NCBI GenBank assembly: GCA_947176545.1
Contig: CAMWRB010000099.1
Coordinates: 1 to 5,517 of the forward strand
Length of the DNA: 5,517 bases
Reading direction: 5' to 3'
From: an uncultured Porphyromonadaceae bacterium
GTDB lineage: Bacteria > Bacteroidota > Bacteroidia > Bacteroidales > Muribaculaceae
In this document: positions 1 through 5,517 of the stretch, piece by piece
Layout of the letters: the number at the start of each line of letters is the position of its first letter
Numbering within the stretch: position 1 is the stretch's first letter
Translations under genes and position numbers: made by a program
The notes under the pieces: generated by a model
Told to the model about the DNA's origin: nothing
Database searches by the model: none
Seen by the model: the letters and a program-made list of their open reading frames with translations, nothing else

Positions 1-2
1 CT

Positions 3-668
3 ACCAGCTTCTCGGGGTCCGGTAACGAGGGTGCGGCGCCAGCCAGCAAGGGCGTGCTGGACCAATCGGGCGACATCAAGCACGGGGGTTCATACAGTGC
101 CCGTCTTGCCTCTACTGCGGCTATGGGTATCATTGCGGCAGGTAATATGTTCGTCGGCAGCTATGTCAAGACCGACGGCACCAATGGTATTCTCTCACTC
201 GGACGTCAATATAACGGCTCGCACCCGACCAAACTTCGCGTATATGCCAATTATCGCCCGGGAGGAGGTGTCAGCATCAAAGACGGAAATGAGAAATATG
301 TGGATATCACCGCTGGCGGAACGGACCACGGTCAGATATATATCGCACTCACTACCGCTCCGATTGAAATACGTACCAATCCAAGCAATCGTAAATTGTT
401 CCCGGCTGCTGCCACCAATGAGGATGGTAATCCGGCTGAAGACTATGATAAGGTGGTGGCCTACGGACAGGTGACATGGGATAGCGCCTTTGGTCCGGAC
501 AATGGTTTGGCTACAGTCGATATACCCTTTGTATACACTTCACGCGCCAAGACACAGAAACCCCTCTATCTCGTGATTGTGGCTTCCGCCTCCAAATTCG
601 GCGACTACTTCTGTGGCTCGTCATCGAGCGTCATGTATCTCGACGATTTCGAACTCATATATGAGTAA
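3..668 (+). CDS. PCMD-domain surface protein, 3' part only (5' end outside window)
   Basis: The reading frame is open from the left edge (first full codon at 3) to the TAA at 666-668, giving the last 221 residues. A GTG at 54 in the same frame is internal and not a credible start, because the sequence before it already reads like the start of the domain (Gly/Ser-rich, S-G-S-G-N-E-G). The protein is clearly paralogous to the C-terminal domain of the lipoprotein at 2722-4347. Shared blocks are DGTNGIL (window residues 58-64), P-T-K-L-R, EIRTNP-x-NR (122-130), A-S-K-[FY]-G-D (196-201) and the final D-x-F-x-L-I-Y strand. This is the pattern of PCMD, a beta-sandwich domain of Bacteroidales surface proteins named for a putative carbohydrate role; no enzymatic activity is established. 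The missing N-terminal part probably carries a lipoprotein signal and Ig-like domains, as in the paralog, but that is inference. The gene ends in front of a strong terminator and so is the last gene of its transcript. Confidence 0.85.
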   Translation, partial: TSFSGSGNEGAAPASKGVLDQSGDIKHGGSYSARLASTAAMGIIAAGNMFVGSYVKTDGTNGILSLGRQYNGSHPTKLRVYANYRPGGGVSIKDGNEKYVDITAGGTDHGQIYIALTTAPIEIRTNPSNRKLFPAAATNEDGNPAEDYDKVVAYGQVTWDSAFGPDNGLATVDIPFVYTSRAKTQKPLYLVIVASASKFGDYFCGSSSSVMYLDDFELIYE

Positions 669-704
669 TCATTTTTCGTGAACATAGCAACATACAATTA
701 ATGT

Positions 705-775
705 GACTGTGCCGATGATGTATTCATGATAATTTCATGGTATAATCGGCACAGTCTTATTTTTTAGATTTTTTT
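705..775 (+). terminator. Intrinsic terminator after the PCMD gene
   Basis: A perfect 12-bp inverted repeat pairs gactgtgccgat (705-716) with atcggcacagtc (745-756) and is followed by a T-rich tract (757-775, broken by a few A/G). The loop holds a second small hairpin, catga (725-729) with tcatg (735-739). There is no matching T-run for the opposite strand, so it acts in the + direction. It separates the upstream PCMD transcript from the next operon. Confidence 0.88.
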
Positions 776-778
776 ATT

Positions 779-786
779 TAAATTTG
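779..786 (+). promoter_or_regulatory. Putative Bacteroidota -7 promoter element (TAAATTTG)
   Basis: TAAATTTG matches the Bacteroidota primary-sigma -7 consensus TAnnTTTG at every fixed position. It lies just downstream of the terminator T-tract and upstream of the four-gene operon, where a promoter is expected. The -33 TTTG-like element is not evident at the usual spacing (the region is T-rich but lacks the G), so the call rests on one half-site and position. A start about 5-8 nt downstream would leave a leader of roughly 110 nt before the ATG at 902. Confidence 0.45.
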
Positions 787-901
787 CAGATTATTAAACC
801 ATCCCTGATATGAGACGTGATTGACATTGCGTGTCATGCAGATACCGGACGTTACGGACAGATTTCATCTGTTGCCGGCGTCAGAAATCAGTCAGGGGAA
901 A
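787..901 (+). other. Leader region of the barrel/PCMD operon with two small hairpins
   Basis: This stretch lies between the promoter element and the first convincing start codon. It contains tgaca/tgtca (822-826 with 832-836, 5-nt loop) and a perfect 6-bp acagat/atctgt hairpin (858-863 with 867-872, 3-nt loop), which could be enclosed by gacg/cgtc (848-851 with 879-882). A four-codon ORF (ATG at 810, Met-Arg-Arg-Asp, stop at 822-824) also lies here. No known riboswitch class is recognised. A TTG at 821 is in frame with the downstream gene but would add a non-signal-like extension, so the stretch is read as untranslated. Confidence 0.3.
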
Positions 902-1672
902 ATGGCTGTCAGATTTATGAAGATTCCACTAAAGCGTCTGCGTCTTGCGATTGTTTGGATATGCCTGCTGATGTCAGCGGGTATTTTCCCGGCCGGGGCA
1001 CAGGAATTATTTGAGAGAGATATCGAGTCGGTAGTGTTCGTCCCGAAGGGACAATGGATTACCGGTCTCTCGGTCTCATATTCCCAAAGTAATCAGAATA
1101 AGTATCAGTTTCTGATTTTCGAGGGAATTTCGGGAGATACGTACAATGTCAGGATAGCACCGATGGCGGCCTACGCTTTCAAGGATGATATGGCAGCCGG
1201 TATCAGATTCAGTTACGACCGCTCGCTGACCAAACTGGAGAACGCGGATGTCGTGCTGGATTCAGAGACTGATTACAGTATAGAGCATCTGTACCGTCTT
1301 GCTCACAATTATAAGGCGTACGGCATTTACCGCAATTATTTCTCAATCGGACGTTCCAAGAGATTCGGATTTTTCAACGAAATCCAGCTCGGTCTCGGCG
1401 GAGGTCAGTCGAAGATTATGGTTGGTAAGGGAGAAGACCTTACAGGCTCGTATGAGCGCACATTCTCTTTTGACATAGGATTGACACCGGGATTGTGCGT
1501 CTTTCTTAACAACTATTCCGCGCTCGAGGTCAATATCGGTGTGCTCGGCTTTTCATATAATTCGGCCAAGACAATAACAGACCAGATATATGTGGCCAGA
1601 CGGCACAGCAAATCCGCCAATTTTAAAATCAATCTGTTCTCAATCTCCTTCGGAGCTGTATTTTATTTGTAG
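902..1672 (+). CDS. Secreted beta-rich protein, probable outer-membrane beta-barrel (paralog of next gene)
   Basis: A 256-residue protein with a Sec signal peptide: basic n-region (K-I-P-L-K-R-L-R), hydrophobic core (residues about 15-29) and a signal peptidase I site after A-G-A (31-33), leaving Gln34 as the mature N-terminus. The mature part is rich in alternating hydrophobic/polar beta strands with aromatic girdle residues and ends in A-V-F-Y-L, as expected for a small outer-membrane barrel. It is paralogous to the gene at 1676: both share F-[VI]-P-K-G-x-W near the mature start, a strand pattern throughout, R-F-G-[FI]-[FY]-N-E near the middle, S/T-P-G-[LV]-C-V-F, and a closing S-A-N-F-K-I-N-L-F block. 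The start at ATG 902 is preferred because aggggaaa precedes it and the signal peptide is complete; ATG 917 gives an equally good signal peptide of 28 residues and cannot be excluded. It is first gene of a four-gene operon, 3 nt from the next. Substrate or partner is unknown; I cannot assign a named family. Confidence 0.78.
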   Translation: MAVRFMKIPLKRLRLAIVWICLLMSAGIFPAGAQELFERDIESVVFVPKGQWITGLSVSYSQSNQNKYQFLIFEGISGDTYNVRIAPMAAYAFKDDMAAGIRFSYDRSLTKLENADVVLDSETDYSIEHLYRLAHNYKAYGIYRNYFSIGRSKRFGFFNEIQLGLGGGQSKIMVGKGEDLTGSYERTFSFDIGLTPGLCVFLNNYSALEVNIGVLGFSYNSAKTITDQIYVARRHSKSANFKINLFSISFGAVFYL

Positions 1673-1675
1673 ACC

Positions 1676-2725
1676 ATGGGAAAGAAAGTTAATATCAAAT
1701 TTGTCACTTGCCTGATGCTCGCGCTCGGCATGACGGCGTTCTCGGCTCTTGGTCAACGTAATGATGCTCCCAAGAGAGTGACAAGCGTCACAACGACCAA
1801 AGTCGTGACAACTACTGAAACCAAGATAGTAAATAATGATTCAGTCGATACGGCGGATATGGCCGCGACGTTGCCTGACTCGTTGCGCACCGGCGGCAGG
1901 TATGTGTGGATGCCGGACTCCCTGCTTGAAGACTATAAACAGCTGGTCAAAGGTCATTCGCGTGTCGTAGATGACCCGATGCGTCTCGACATTCATGAGA
2001 TGACGGTCTTCCGCGGTGACACTATCCCGATGGTGCTCAAGACAAGAAATCTCGGCCGCTATGACCGCGGACTCTTCAATATGCTTTTTATCCCCAAAGG
2101 GTCATGGCATTTCGGACTGACTGTGTCGTACGGGCAGTTCGATGTCAGCAATATGGGGATGTTGAATATGGTAAGCGATATTGATATCGGCGCACATACG
2201 TTTAATGTAAAGCCGTATCTGAGCTATTTCATTCGCAATAACCTTTCGGTCGGTTTACGATTGGGTTATACTACCGGACGGGCGGCTCTCGGCTCTATGA
2301 AGGTGGATATCGACGAGGATATGAACTTCAATCTGCACGATATCCTGTATAAGTCGGAGTCGTATGCGGCAGCCTTGACTTTGCAACAGTACTATGGATT
2401 GACGAGACGCGGACGCTTCGGAATATACAATGAGGTCGAATTGGCGTTCTCATCAGGAAGCAGCGATTTTGAACGTCCTTTCAACAGTGAGCTCAAACGG
2501 ACACACACCACCAATATGGAAGCCCGCCTGACATTCTCGCCGGGTGTATGCGTGTTTATCATGGAGAATGTGTCGTTCAATCTCTCTTTCGGCGTCTTCG
2601 GTTTCTATCTTCGCAATGAACGTCAGACGGTCGACGGTGTCGATTTGGGCAATAGATTTACTTCGGGAGCTAATTTCAAGATTAACCTGTTTAACCTCGC
2701 CTTTGGTATAGGCATACATATATGA
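1676..2725 (+). CDS. Secreted probable outer-membrane beta-barrel with N-terminal extension
   Basis: A 349-residue protein. The signal peptide is short and typical (G-K-K-V-N-I-K, hydrophobic core about 9-24, cleavage after A-L-G at 24-26, mature Gln27). Residues 30-130 form an extension absent from the paralog at 902: a Thr/Val-rich stretch (35-50) with runs of Thr, then a more polar part. From about residue 131 the protein aligns with the upstream gene: F-I-P-K-G-S-W (138-144), R-F-G-I-Y-N-E-V-E, S-P-G-V-C-V-F, and a C-terminal S-G-A-N-F-K-I-N-L-F strand followed by L-A-F-G-I-G-I-H-I. The barrel part is about 215 residues in both, so this is a tandem duplication followed by gain or loss of the extension. 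The ATG is 3 nt after the previous stop, and its TGA overlaps the next start as ATGA, implying translational coupling to the PCMD lipoprotein. The extension could be a periplasmic linker or partner-binding segment; this is inference. Confidence 0.8.
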   Translation: MGKKVNIKFVTCLMLALGMTAFSALGQRNDAPKRVTSVTTTKVVTTTETKIVNNDSVDTADMAATLPDSLRTGGRYVWMPDSLLEDYKQLVKGHSRVVDDPMRLDIHEMTVFRGDTIPMVLKTRNLGRYDRGLFNMLFIPKGSWHFGLTVSYGQFDVSNMGMLNMVSDIDIGAHTFNVKPYLSYFIRNNLSVGLRLGYTTGRAALGSMKVDIDEDMNFNLHDILYKSESYAAALTLQQYYGLTRRGRFGIYNEVELAFSSGSSDFERPFNSELKRTHTTNMEARLTFSPGVCVFIMENVSFNLSFGVFGFYLRNERQTVDGVDLGNRFTSGANFKINLFNLAFGIGIHI

Positions 2726-4347
2726 TAAGCGTTAGATTTCTTAAGAATATCGTGAACGGAGTTCGTGGCTTTCGAAACTCCGGAATCCTGACGTCGGGAT
2801 TGGTAGCGGTGATAGTCGCACTTGTGGCTGCCGGTTGTATCAAAAATGACCTTCCTTATCCCCGCATTCCGCAGTTTATTCTGAAATTGAGTGCGGAGGG
2901 TGAGAAACAGGCTGCCACTATAGATTCTTTGGCTTACAAGGCTACTATATATCTCGATGAAACCGTAGATATTCAGAATGTGAAATTTACGGAGTTCCGG
3001 TGTACAGAGGGAGCTACCGCCGACCCCGATATTCTGGAAGGAACATACGACATGACTTCTCCGCTCACAGTTACCCTTTCGCTATATCAGGATTATGAGT
3101 GGACCATTACTGCCGAGCAGACTATCGAGCGATATCTCACCATCGAAGGACAGATTGGAGAGACCGTTATTGATGACGTGGCTCACAGAATATTGGTAAG
3201 AGTTCAGGGGAATGCTGATGTCGCTCACCTGAAGCTACTCAGTATTAAGCTCGGCCCGGAGGGTATCACCACTATGGAGCCGGCTCTCGAACCCGGCGAG
3301 ATTAATCTATCGGAGCCTCTGACCGTCAATGTCACTTGCTGGGACAGGACAACGGAATGGACCATATATGTCGAGAGAACTGAGACGATAGTTGAGACGA
3401 CACAGGTAGATGCCTGGTCACAGGTCATTTGGGCTTACGGTAACGGACCGGCTGATGTCGCCAATTCATTCCAGTATCGTCCGGCAGACAGCGAAACATG
3501 GATTGATATCCCGGCCTCACAGGTTACGCAGAATGAGGGCGCGTTCTCAGTATGCATACCGCATCTGACTCCGCTTACCAAGTATGTGGTGCGTGCAGTC
3601 TCAGGCGAAAATATTGCCAATGAGTTTGAGGTGACTACCGAAGCAACCGAGGACCTTATAGATGGTAGCTTCGACCAGTGGTGGCAGAACGGTCGCATAT
3701 GGTGTCCCTGGAATGAAGGTGGTACTCAGTTCTGGGATACCGGTAATACCGGTGCTGCGACTTTGGGACAATCCAATGTCGTGCCGTCTGATGATACACC
3801 TACCGGCTCAGGACAGAGTGCGAAGCTCGAAACACGCTTCGTCGGTATTGCCGGTATCGGTAAACTTGCCGCCGGCTCCATATATACAGGTAAATTCGTC
3901 CGTGTAGACGGAACAAACGGTATTCTTGATTTCGGACGCCCGTGGAGTGTGCGTCCCACCAAGCTCAGAGGATACTATAAATATAATACGGCACCCATCA
4001 ATTATGCCTCGGCCGACCTTAAATATCTGATTGACCGCCCCGACTCCTGTCACATTTATGTGGCAATGACAGACTGGACTGCGCCGTACGAGATACGTAC
4101 CAATCCGAAGAACAGACAGATTTTCGACCCTGCTTCACCGGCTATCATAGCTTACGGCGAACTGATACGCGGCTCGGACACAGATGGATGGCAGGAATTT
4201 GAGATTGAACTGAAGTATCGCTCCACTGCACGTATTCCCTCCTACATACAGATTACATGTGCCGCCTCCAAGTATGGTGACTTCTTTACGGGTGGAGTCG
4301 GAGCCTGTCTGTTTGTGGACCAATTCAGTCTGATTTACGATTATTAG
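2722..4347 (+). CDS. PCMD-domain lipoprotein with tandem Ig-like repeats and an FN3-like domain
   Basis: A 541-residue envelope lipoprotein. The signal has a long basic n-region (1-24), a hydrophobic core (about 25-36) and a lipobox L-V-A-A-G-C with the lipidated Cys at 39. The sequence after it is I-K-N-D, loosely like charged export signals of Bacteroidota surface lipoproteins, so surface exposure is possible but unproven. Domain order: two Ig-like repeats (about 50-138 and 139-222), each ending in P-L-T-V then E-W-T-I (114-117/126-129 and 199-202/212-215); an FN3-like domain (about 228-306) with the L-x-P-x-T-x-Y-x-x-R-A signature at 282-292; and a C-terminal PCMD domain (about 314-541) with DGTNGIL (396-402), EIRTNP-x-NR (457-465) and A-S-K-Y-G-D (515-520). 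The PCMD part is paralogous to the truncated gene at 3-668. The start codon overlaps the upstream stop by 4 nt, so it is translated with the barrel genes. PCMD folds resemble carbohydrate-binding modules; ligand binding rather than catalysis is the likelier role. Substrate unknown. Confidence 0.87.
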   Translation: MISVRFLKNIVNGVRGFRNSGILTSGLVAVIVALVAAGCIKNDLPYPRIPQFILKLSAEGEKQAATIDSLAYKATIYLDETVDIQNVKFTEFRCTEGATADPDILEGTYDMTSPLTVTLSLYQDYEWTITAEQTIERYLTIEGQIGETVIDDVAHRILVRVQGNADVAHLKLLSIKLGPEGITTMEPALEPGEINLSEPLTVNVTCWDRTTEWTIYVERTETIVETTQVDAWSQVIWAYGNGPADVANSFQYRPADSETWIDIPASQVTQNEGAFSVCIPHLTPLTKYVVRAVSGENIANEFEVTTEATEDLIDGSFDQWWQNGRIWCPWNEGGTQFWDTGNTGAATLGQSNVVPSDDTPTGSGQSAKLETRFVGIAGIGKLAAGSIYTGKFVRVDGTNGILDFGRPWSVRPTKLRGYYKYNTAPINYASADLKYLIDRPDSCHIYVAMTDWTAPYEIRTNPKNRQIFDPASPAIIAYGELIRGSDTDGWQEFEIELKYRSTARIPSYIQITCAASKYGDFFTGGVGACLFVDQFSLIYDY

Positions 4348-4348
4348 A

Positions 4349-4738
4349 ATGAATAATTCAGGTTGGACTCTTAAGTCGAGACTCCGTTCATTCAAATACG
4401 CTATACATGGCATTGGGCTCTTGTTCAGGCAGCCCAATGCCTGTATACATGCGTTCGTGACACTGATTGTACTGCTCTGCGGATGGTGGTTCGAAATCTC
4501 GGCCGCTGAGTGGTGCATTGTAATGATATGTATCGGGATGGTATTGGCCGCTGAAGCGTTCAATTCGGCAATCGAGACATTGGCTGACCGTGTCTGTGAA
4601 GGGTATGATGCATATATCGGAAGATGTAAGGACATCGCTGCCGGAGCGGTTCTTCTTGCCGTAATAGCTGTCGTAATAGCAGGGTTGATTATTTTTTTGC
4701 CTAAATTTATACTCAAATTCAGAGTTTTGTTCTGTTAG
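4349..4738 (+). CDS. dgkA: Diacylglycerol kinase / undecaprenol kinase (DgkA family)
   Basis: A 129-residue integral inner-membrane protein of the small prokaryotic DAG kinase family, which uses ATP to phosphorylate diacylglycerol (to phosphatidate) or undecaprenol (to the carrier phosphate). Three membrane helices are visible at about 33-50, 54-71 and 96-117 after an amphipathic N-terminal helix. The family signature E-A-F-N-S-A-I-E-x-L-A-D is at 69-80 (E69, N72, E76, D80) and K94-D95 precede the last helix, falling on the same numbers as the catalytic residues of E. coli DgkA. The usual Glu of the E-x-N-A-x-I-H motif on the surface helix is Gln28 here (Q-P-N-A-C-I-H). Length is normal (family about 110-130), with a short basic C-terminal tail. 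The ATG follows the lipoprotein stop by 1 nt, so it is the last gene of the operon. Lipid substrate cannot be decided from sequence; undecaprenol is plausible given the neighbouring PAP2 phosphatase. Confidence 0.93.
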   Translation: MNNSGWTLKSRLRSFKYAIHGIGLLFRQPNACIHAFVTLIVLLCGWWFEISAAEWCIVMICIGMVLAAEAFNSAIETLADRVCEGYDAYIGRCKDIAAGAVLLAVIAVVIAGLIIFLPKFILKFRVLFC

Positions 4739-4883
4739 TTCCTAATCTTTATACTGAGGTTAAAATCTGGTAGCACATTCTTCCCAGCTGATTTAGCTGA
4801 AGTTAAAATTGGAATAATACTCTGTCATGTGTCATATTCTATGAGTGGTTATTTTGCAGACCGACTCTATTACACTACTGACT
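4739..4883 (+). other. Spacer between dgkA and the PAP2 gene; probable promoter region
   Basis: This AT-rich 145-nt spacer holds the direct repeat and inverted repeat listed separately. No strong terminator is seen after dgkA: the only stem (cttc-cc-agct with agct-gaag, 4780-4802) is short and lacks a T-tract. A TTGG at 4809-4812 followed about 22 nt later by TATTCTAT (4835-4842) could be a degenerate Bacteroidota promoter, and TATTTTG at 4850-4856 is another imperfect -7 candidate. Neither is a full match, so the phosphatase gene may have its own promoter or be read through from the operon. Confidence 0.3.
4754..4812 (+). repeat. Imperfect direct repeat flanking a small inverted repeat
   Basis: The 17-nt unit CTGAGGTTAAAATCTGG (4754-4770) recurs as the 16-nt CTGAAGTTAAAATTGG (4797-4812), differing by one substitution and one indel, with a 43-nt period (about four helical turns). 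Between them lies AGCT-gattt-AGCT (4786-4798), extended by CTTC/GAAG across a CC bulge. The position upstream of a gene suggests a regulator-binding site, but a chance or remnant duplication is possible. Confidence 0.5.
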
Positions 4884-5474
4884 ATGAAACGAATTATCCT
4901 TATAATTGTAGCGTTTATAACCTTTTCTGCTGTCAATGGTCAGCAAATATATTATCCTCCGGTCTCTCCGTTAGAACCTTTGGCACAGACTCCCTTTCAG
5001 AAAGGTGTCGATACATCTACAGACATTGTGGCAATGACATTGCCTGTTGCGACATTGGCAGGAATCTGTATAGCGCGTGATTGGCAAGGATTGAAACAAG
5101 CTGCGTTTACAGCAGCTGCCTCAATTGGTTCGATGTTGATTTTGAAATATTCGGTACGTGAATTACGACCGGACCACAGCAATTATCACTCTTTTCCATC
5201 GGGACATTCAACCGTAGCCTTTGCTGCAGCCGGATTTCTGCAGCGAAGATATGGATGGAAATTTGGCGCTCCGGCGTATGCATTGGCTACATATACCGCT
5301 GTAGGTCGAGTGTTGGCCAAAAAACATCACTGGTGGGATGTCGTTGCCGGTGCCGCTATTGGCGTCGGCTCAGCCTATATCTTCACAACTCCGTGGGCAC
5401 GACATCACGACTTCGCCATAGTACCCGCTGCCAACGACCAATATATAGGCCTCTCCGCCTCCATGAACTTCTGA
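4884..5474 (+). CDS. Secreted/membrane PAP2-family lipid phosphatase
   Basis: A 196-residue member of the PAP2 (type 2 phosphatidic acid phosphatase) superfamily, which removes phosphate from lipid phosphates or pyrophosphates at the outer face of the inner membrane. All three catalytic motifs are intact: K-x6-R-P at K88-R95-P96, P-S-G-H at 105-108, and G-R-x5-H-x3-D at R142, H148, D152 (the usual first Ser is Gly141). H148 is the expected nucleophile, H108 the general acid. Hydrophobic segments lie at about 47-63, 71-88, 108-120, 127-140 and 154-168. ATG 4884 is chosen because it gives a clean signal peptide (M-K-R, hydrophobic core, cleavage after V-N-G with Gln20 next); a GTG at 4845 would add 13 residues lacking signal character. 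The protein ends in a short beta-like tail finishing in Phe. Candidate substrates are undecaprenyl pyrophosphate, lipid A phosphate or phosphatidate; sequence alone does not separate them. The gene follows a lipid kinase gene 145 nt upstream. Confidence 0.92.
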   Translation: MKRIILIIVAFITFSAVNGQQIYYPPVSPLEPLAQTPFQKGVDTSTDIVAMTLPVATLAGICIARDWQGLKQAAFTAAASIGSMLILKYSVRELRPDHSNYHSFPSGHSTVAFAAAGFLQRRYGWKFGAPAYALATYTAVGRVLAKKHHWWDVVAGAAIGVGSAYIFTTPWARHHDFAIVPAANDQYIGLSASMNF

Positions 5475-5517
5475 CCGGCTCCCAAACTCTACCCCCCCCA
5501 CACACACAATCCTCCAC
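5475..5517. other. C-rich low-complexity tail at the right edge
   Basis: After the phosphatase stop there is a C-rich, G-poor stretch with a run of eight C (5492-5499) running directly into five CA dinucleotides (5499-5508). No gene or hairpin terminator is visible before the window ends. It may be a simple-sequence tract or a poor-quality contig end. Confidence 0.5.

Noticed and set aside
31..474. 147-codon open frame overlapping the truncated PCMD gene
   Set aside because: Composition is unlike a protein domain and it lies inside the frame that clearly encodes conserved PCMD blocks.
821..901. N-terminal extension of the first barrel gene from TTG 821
   Set aside because: It would put 27 polar, non-signal residues ahead of a complete signal peptide, so a start at 902 or 917 fits better.
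3736..3753. Short tandem/palindromic taccggta repeat inside the lipoprotein gene
   Set aside because: It encodes the D-T-G-N-T-G segment expected in the PCMD domain start, so coding constraint explains it.
4135..4716. 193-codon open frame on the - strand over the lipoprotein end and dgkA
   Set aside because: It is the antisense shadow of two genes with recognisable domains and catalytic motifs; it shows no domain of its own.
4780..4802. Inverted repeat after dgkA considered as a terminator
   Set aside because: The stem is short with a CC bulge and no T-tract follows, so it does not qualify as an intrinsic terminator.
4829..5080. 83-codon open frame overlapping the PAP2 gene start
   Set aside because: It overlaps the signal peptide and first half of the phosphatase in another frame and is rich in Cys/Tyr/Ser without a recognisable motif.
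1..5517. CRISPR arrays, tRNA/rRNA genes, transposases or attachment sites
   Set aside because: No regularly spaced repeats, no tRNA-like cloverleaf, no mobile-element protein and no terminal inverted repeats were seen.

Overview
The window looks like a Bacteroidota chromosome segment, most likely of the order Bacteroidales. The evidence is two proteins with the PCMD fold (putative carbohydrate metabolism domain) that is common on Bacteroidales cell surfaces, a TAnnTTTG-type promoter element, weak or absent Shine-Dalgarno sites, and outer-membrane-type proteins with a signal peptidase I site followed by Gln. Family level cannot be fixed from this sequence alone. All genes are on the + strand.

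Layout: (1) positions 3-668 hold the 3' part of a PCMD surface protein, cut by the left edge and closed by a strong intrinsic terminator at 705-775. (2) After a promoter-like element and a roughly 110-nt leader, four tightly packed genes run from 902 to 4738: two paralogous secreted beta-rich proteins that are probably outer-membrane barrels (902-1672 and 1676-2725), a PCMD lipoprotein (2722-4347, ATGA overlap with the gene before it), and a diacylglycerol/undecaprenol kinase (4349-4738, 1-nt gap). Gaps of 3, -4 and 1 nt indicate one transcript. (3) A 145-nt spacer carries an imperfect direct repeat and a small inverted repeat. (4) A secreted PAP2-family phosphatase gene occupies 4884-5474, followed by a C-rich low-complexity tail at the right edge.

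How the genes may work together: the two barrels and the lipoprotein look like a cell-envelope module, with the barrels in the outer membrane and the PCMD lipoprotein anchored there, possibly facing outward and binding glycan or another ligand. The truncated PCMD gene upstream is a paralog of the lipoprotein, so the locus looks like a duplicated module. The kinase and the PAP2 phosphatase carry out opposite steps on lipid phosphates (diacylglycerol or undecaprenol phosphorylation against lipid phosphate or pyrophosphate removal). They may be housekeeping genes next to the surface module or may serve envelope lipid recycling. Function of the barrel/PCMD module is inferred from family and context; nothing here shows a substrate.
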